A stretch of 64,000 bases of DNA, taken from an uncultured Paracoccaceae bacterium (GTDB lineage Bacteria > Pseudomonadota > Alphaproteobacteria > Rhodobacterales > Rhodobacteraceae). The stretch is from assembly GCA_947492825.1 (NCBI GenBank), contig CANLNT010000002.1:504501-568500 (forward strand). The letters run 5' to 3'. The translations under genes were made by a program, and so were the position numbers. Below are positions 60,275 through 64,000 of this stretch, piece after piece; within the stretch, counting starts at the first letter, position 1, and each line of letters begins with the position of its first letter. Below the pieces are notes generated by a model. That model was not told the origin of the DNA and ran no database searches. It saw only the letters and a list, made by a program, of their open reading frames with translations.

Positions 60275-62734
60275 ATGACGAATTTGATGCGTCCGTTCGC
60301 AGCGCTGTTGCTGTGCATTTTTCTTGTTGCATGCGACAGCGTCGAGGATCGCGCAGAGAAGCATTTCGAAAGCGCGATGGCGCTGATCGAAGACGGTGAC
60401 TTCAACCGCGCAGAAATCGAATTCCGAAACGTATTTGAATTGGTTCCGCAGCACATCGAAGCGCGCACAGCTTATGCGCAGATGCTGCTGGACATGAACC
60501 GCGGTGGGGCAGCGAACGCGCAATACTTGCGTTTGGCAGAACTGCTGCCCGAAGATCCCGACCCGCGCCGTGCTCTTACCTTGCTGGCGCTGGAGTCCCA
60601 GAATTGGGATCAGCTTGAGCGCCACGGCACCAAGCTGGCGGAACTGCTGCCGGACGATCCGGTTACAGAGGTTGCGGAGGTAGCGCTAAGTTATCGCGCG
60701 GCGAGCGATGCCGAAGATCTGGCGGCGCAGCGACAGGCTGCAGAAGCCGCCGAAGCGTTGTTGGACGAATTTCCCGACGTTTCGATGCTGCGGTTCATTC
60801 TGATCCAACAGGCGATGAATGAAGAAAACGTCGATTCGGCTTTGGCCCAGATGGATGCGTTGATTGAAGGGCGCGGTGACGAGGTCGAGCTGCAGATCAT
60901 GCGCCTGCAGATGCTTGGTGCGTTGAATCGACGCGAAGAAATCGAATCCAGCCTGATCGGGCTGATCGAACAATTCCCAGAGCGCGAAGAATTCTTGCCC
61001 GCATTGCTGCAATTCTATGCTGGCGAAGGCAGGATGAACGATGCGGTCACCTACCTGCGCGGATATGTTGATGCCAATCCGGGCGAGTTGGCCCCGATGA
61101 ACACCCTGATCGAATTGGTCGCAGGTGCCGAAGGATCAGAGGCCGCGATGGCGGAGATCGACCGATTGCTGGAAGCTGGTGAGAACGTCACCATTCTGGC
61201 CACACAACGTGCACGTATCCAGTTCGAAGGTGGTGATCGCGAAGGTGCAATCGCAGCGATCGAGGCGGTTCTGGCAGAGGTCGGCACAGAGACTGAAGAC
61301 CCCGGCACGTTGGAAGATATCAATACAGCGAAGGTTGTGCTGGCGCGTATGTTGTTGGGCACTGGCAACGAAGTCGGCGCACGGCGATTGGTGGAAGAGG
61401 TGCTTGCGTCGGACACGTCCAATGCAGCGGCGACCAAAATGCAAGCCACGTGGTTGATTGCAGAGGACAACCCCGATGACGCGGTGACAATGCTGCGTGC
61501 GGCGATCGACAATAATCCTGACGATTGGGAAGCTATGTTGCTGATGGCTGACGCCTTTAGTCGCAGCGGCAGTCACGAATTGGCACGCGATTTTGTATCG
61601 CTGGCAGTTGATACGTCGAACAATGCACCGGGGCCAAGCCTGCGGTTCGCGAGCCTCTTGGTTCAGGAGGATCGTCTGATCCTGGCCGAGGAAACGCTGG
61701 TGGATGCGTTGCGGGCACGACCTGATGATGTGGAATTGCTGGTGGCTTTGGGCCGGGTGCAAGTCGCGCGCGAAGATTGGCCGCGTGTCGAACAGATCGA
61801 AGACACCTTGAGCCGGATCGGCGGGGATCAGGCATTGCGCGTGGCGTCCGGTTTTGAGGTAGCGCGTCTTGCGGCGCAGTCGCAGGTGGAAGATGCCATT
61901 GGTATCCTCGAAGGATTGGCCGCCAGTGATGGGTCGATCCAGTCGGTCGCGGCATTGGTGCGCGCCCGTCTTGCGAACGGCGAGGCGGACACCGCGCTGG
62001 AATTCGCCGAAGAAAGTCTGAGCGCTGATCCGGACAATGTTGGCCTGCAGATGATTGTCGCCTCGACCAAGGTTGGCATCGGGCAAGTCGAAGAAGGCCG
62101 GGCGATGATGGAAGACATGCTGGCAGAAAATGACCAGTTGGAAGCCGCGTGGACCACGTTGATCCGTATTGCATCGCTGCAAGGCGACAAGGAACAGCGC
62201 GATGCGCTGATGGAACGGGCCACAAGTGCTATGCCCAATTCGGTGGCTCTCGCCTGGGCGCAGGCCAGTGTTTTGACCGAAGAGGGTGATCCCGAAGGCG
62301 CGATTGAAATCTACGAACGGGTCTATGACCGGGCATCGGGGTCGCTGTTGATCGCCAACAACCTTGCGACTTTGCTGGCTAATTTCCGGGAAGACCCCGA
62401 AAGTCTTGAGCGGGCCTATACCGTGGCGCGCCGTTTGCGCGGGTCCGAAATTCCGGCATTTCAGGACACCTATGGCTGGATCGCCTATCGCCGCGGCGAC
62501 CCAGAAGAGGCTTTGCCGTATCTGGAAGACGCAGCCAAGGGCCTGCCCGATGATCCATCGGTGCTGTACCACCTTGGCGTCGTCTATCAGGCGCTGGAAC
62601 GCGAGGCGGACGCTTTGAAGGCGTTCAATGATGCGACCCAGACCGAGGGGAGCCTGGCTCAATTCCCGGAAATTTCCCTTGCTCAGGCCGAAGCGGACAA
62701 GCTGATTGCTGCTGGGGTAACACCGACGGAGTAG
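60275..62734 (+). CDS. TPR-repeat lipoprotein of the exopolysaccharide locus (PrsT-like)
   Basis: The 819-residue protein begins with a lipoprotein signal (LLCIFLVAC, lipid-modified Cys20). The remainder is almost all tetratricopeptide repeats (first unit EKHFESAMALIEDGDFNRAEIEFRNVFEL), many with acidic helices. Large TPR lipoproteins are a regular member of PEP-CTERM/exosortase polysaccharide loci, where PrsT is the name used. It may organise the outer-membrane side of the export machine. The residue after the lipid Cys is Asp, which in enterobacteria favours retention at the inner membrane, so location is uncertain. Confidence 0.85.
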   Translation: MTNLMRPFAALLLCIFLVACDSVEDRAEKHFESAMALIEDGDFNRAEIEFRNVFELVPQHIEARTAYAQMLLDMNRGGAANAQYLRLAELLPEDPDPRRALTLLALESQNWDQLERHGTKLAELLPDDPVTEVAEVALSYRAASDAEDLAAQRQAAEAAEALLDEFPDVSMLRFILIQQAMNEENVDSALAQMDALIEGRGDEVELQIMRLQMLGALNRREEIESSLIGLIEQFPEREEFLPALLQFYAGEGRMNDAVTYLRGYVDANPGELAPMNTLIELVAGAEGSEAAMAEIDRLLEAGENVTILATQRARIQFEGGDREGAIAAIEAVLAEVGTETEDPGTLEDINTAKVVLARMLLGTGNEVGARRLVEEVLASDTSNAAATKMQATWLIAEDNPDDAVTMLRAAIDNNPDDWEAMLLMADAFSRSGSHELARDFVSLAVDTSNNAPGPSLRFASLLVQEDRLILAEETLVDALRARPDDVELLVALGRVQVAREDWPRVEQIEDTLSRIGGDQALRVASGFEVARLAAQSQVEDAIGILEGLAASDGSIQSVAALVRARLANGEADTALEFAEESLSADPDNVGLQMIVASTKVGIGQVEEGRAMMEDMLAENDQLEAAWTTLIRIASLQGDKEQRDALMERATSAMPNSVALAWAQASVLTEEGDPEGAIEIYERVYDRASGSLLIANNLATLLANFREDPESLERAYTVARRLRGSEIPAFQDTYGWIAYRRGDPEEALPYLEDAAKGLPDDPSVLYHLGVVYQALEREADALKAFNDATQTEGSLAQFPEISLAQAEADKLIAAGVTPTE

Positions 62735-62894
62735 GCCGAAAGTCACAAAAGCGCCTTATTTCAAGGGGGTTCTGTGACGGGAAGGAAACAAAATCCCGAA
62801 ATTTCGGGGATTGAACCAGAAAATGGTTCCCCCGGATGCGTAACAGGTGAATAACGCTTTTTGGATGGGTGCGTTAACTGACAAAGGTCACCTG
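62735..62894 (+). promoter_or_regulatory. Intergenic region with three inverted repeats upstream of the export gene
   Basis: Three dyads lie in this 160-bp gap: GTCACA/TGTGAC (62742-62747 and 62773-62778), the 14-bp palindrome CCCGAAATTTCGGG (62795-62808), and GAACCA/TGGTTC (62813-62829). They could be operators or a terminator/attenuator for the export and outer-membrane barrel genes. Confidence 0.45.
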
Positions 62895-63503
62895 ATGAAA
62901 AAGATTCTCGTTCTACTTTTTGCGCTGCTTTTCGCGAATGCTGCAGCCGCGCAGGATGGATATCGCGTTGGCCCCGGCGACACGCTGTCGATCGAGGTGC
63001 TGGAAGATCCCGGTTTGAACCGGAGCGTTCTGGTGTTGCCGAACGGGTCGATCACATTCCCCTTTGCCGGTTCTCTGCCTGTACGCGGTAAGACACCTGG
63101 CCAGATCGGATCGATCATCGCATCGGGTATCGCCGCGCAGTTCGCGCAAACGCCCAATGTCTTTGTCTCGGTTCAGCAGCTGCGTCCGCGCATTCCAAGT
63201 TCATCAGGCCCGGCACCGGACCCAACCGTCGATATCTTCTTCTTGGGCGAATGGGCGTCGCCCGGTCCAAAAGAGCTGGATGAAGGCGTGACCATGTTGC
63301 AGGCGATGGCCGCCGGTGGCGGGTTCACAAATTTCGCCGCCCAGAAGCGCATCCAATTGCGCCGTACAAACACACAAACAGGTGCGGTCAGCACAGTCAT
63401 CATCAACTATCAGGCTATCGCAGATGGGTCCGAGGTTCTTCGGGATATCGTTCTGCAGGATGGTGATGTTCTTGTTGCGCCAGAGCGCCGGCTATTCGAG
63501 TAA
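62895..63503 (+). CDS. Wza-family polysaccharide export protein
   Basis: The 202-residue protein starts at ATG 62895, with AAAGGT upstream; a longer frame from 62847 is not supported because the signal peptide begins here. The signal peptide (ILVLLFALLFANAAAA) is cleaved near residue 18. The export domain follows: YRVGPGDTLSIEVLEDPGLNRS and GSITFPFAGSLPVRGKTPGQI, then a SLBB-like part with GVTMLQAMAAGGGFTNFAA. It is short, of the periplasmic or outer-membrane export type used with GumC-like co-polymerases. There is no lipobox Cys. Confidence 0.92.
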   Translation: MKKILVLLFALLFANAAAAQDGYRVGPGDTLSIEVLEDPGLNRSVLVLPNGSITFPFAGSLPVRGKTPGQIGSIIASGIAAQFAQTPNVFVSVQQLRPRIPSSSGPAPDPTVDIFFLGEWASPGPKELDEGVTMLQAMAAGGGFTNFAAQKRIQLRRTNTQTGAVSTVIINYQAIADGSEVLRDIVLQDGDVLVAPERRLFE

Positions 63504-63522
63504 CTGAACTGGAACTGACAAC

Positions 63523-64000
63523 ATGACACTACGGTTTGCCCGTTTTGGACACCTTCGGAAACGCGGGGTCCTGACCGTTATGTTGTGTAGTGTCGGCATT
63601 GGTGCTTTGGCGCAGGCGACGGATAGCAATCCGTCGCTTTTGCGTTTGTCTGCCGGGGCCGAGTTCGGGGACGACAACTTGTTGTTCTCGCGCGCTAATT
63701 TGCAGATCAACCGCGCCACCCGCACACAGCAGTTTCGGTTCTCTGCGGACGCCAAGATCGCAGAGATCAGCGAAGCCGACAGCAACTTTGGGATCATCAG
63801 TCCCCGTTTGCGGCTGAGCTATGCCCAGCAAAGCGGGCCGGTTTCGTTCAACGTTGGCTACAGCTATGCCAGCGACGACATCGACGGTCTGGCCGTTTTG
63901 GATGACCCGGATCTGTTGCTGGACGAGGATAGTTTCGTCACCACACGTGGCACCCGCACGCAACACACGGGATCGTTGGGTGCCGAATATGGAGAAAGCG
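63523..64000 (+). CDS. Outer-membrane beta-barrel protein of the exopolysaccharide locus (partial, 3' end outside window)
   Basis: 159 codons are visible from ATG 63523. A signal-like segment (GVLTVMLCSVGIGALAQA) leads into alternating polar/apolar strands (FRFSADAKIAEISEAD, RLRLSYAQQSGPVSFNVGYSYASDD), as in outer-membrane barrels. A barrel protein of this kind follows the export gene in PEP-CTERM-type polysaccharide loci, where it may form the outer-membrane exit. The frame continues past the right edge, so full length is unknown. Confidence 0.75.
   Translation, partial: MTLRFARFGHLRKRGVLTVMLCSVGIGALAQATDSNPSLLRLSAGAEFGDDNLLFSRANLQINRATRTQQFRFSADAKIAEISEADSNFGIISPRLRLSYAQQSGPVSFNVGYSYASDDIDGLAVLDDPDLLLDEDSFVTTRGTRTQHTGSLGAEYGES

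Noticed and set aside
61136-62746. Open frame of 536 codons opposite the TPR lipoprotein gene
   Set aside because: Antisense shadow; no signal, repeat or domain pattern.

Overview
The window is GC-rich, gene-dense DNA that looks like a chromosome or chromid segment of an alphaproteobacterium, most likely of the Rhodobacterales (Roseobacter group). The evidence is the style of the proteins, a type VI secretion system (T6SS) without TssJ but with an OmpA-tailed TssL and a PpkA/PppA/Fha/TagF circuit, and two copies of a hairpin-plus-GGCCAGAAGAAG intergenic element that I recall from that group. No rRNA, tRNA, CRISPR array, insertion sequence or prophage was seen.

Region 1 (1-4146) holds, on the minus strand, the 5' part of a PilJ-like/GGDEF/EAL cyclic-di-GMP enzyme cut by the left edge, and a CopA-type copper P1B-ATPase whose upstream region has a MerR-like promoter with a 19-bp spacer.

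Region 2 (4262-51454) is a large T6SS island. A cargo module comes first (DUF2169 adaptor, DUF4150 PAAR-like tip, VgrG, membrane-anchored ankyrin-like protein, GHSLG lipase-like effector), then a 2088-residue autotransporter. Next is tssK-tssL-tssM-tagF-pppA-ppkA on the plus strand. On the minus strand, read from the right, are a DUF6931-like gene, fha, tssA, tssB, tssC, hcp, tssE, tssF, tssG and clpV, followed by a compact Tle1-like hydrolase and a LysM protein. Twelve of the 13 core tss genes are present; tssJ is not.

Between ppkA and clpV lies the most unusual part (27849-36188). It encodes an ExbB/TolQ-like channel protein, two ExbD-like proteins of which only one keeps the intramembrane Asp, a TonB-like protein whose periplasmic domain resembles the C-terminal domain of PpkA, small secreted proteins including a DUF1036 protein, an exported caspase-like protein with a peptidoglycan-binding-like tail, and an inner-membrane-anchored M23 endopeptidase/lytic transglycosylase. 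I read this as a candidate proton-motive-force-driven envelope module attached to the T6SS and its kinase. A CDGSH iron-sulfur protein flanked by the two repeat elements follows.

Region 3 (51612-64000) starts with a rhomboid protease and continues with surface polysaccharide genes: rfbC-rfbB-rfbD-rfbA for dTDP-L-rhamnose; on the minus strand an ExeA-like ATPase, a GumC/Wzz-like co-polymerase and a BY-kinase; on the plus strand, after a 334-bp AT-rich regulatory gap, an ExoY-like sugar transferase, a TPR lipoprotein, a Wza-family export protein and an outer-membrane barrel protein cut by the right edge. This set resembles the exosortase (PEP-CTERM type) exopolysaccharide loci, although no exosortase lies inside the window.
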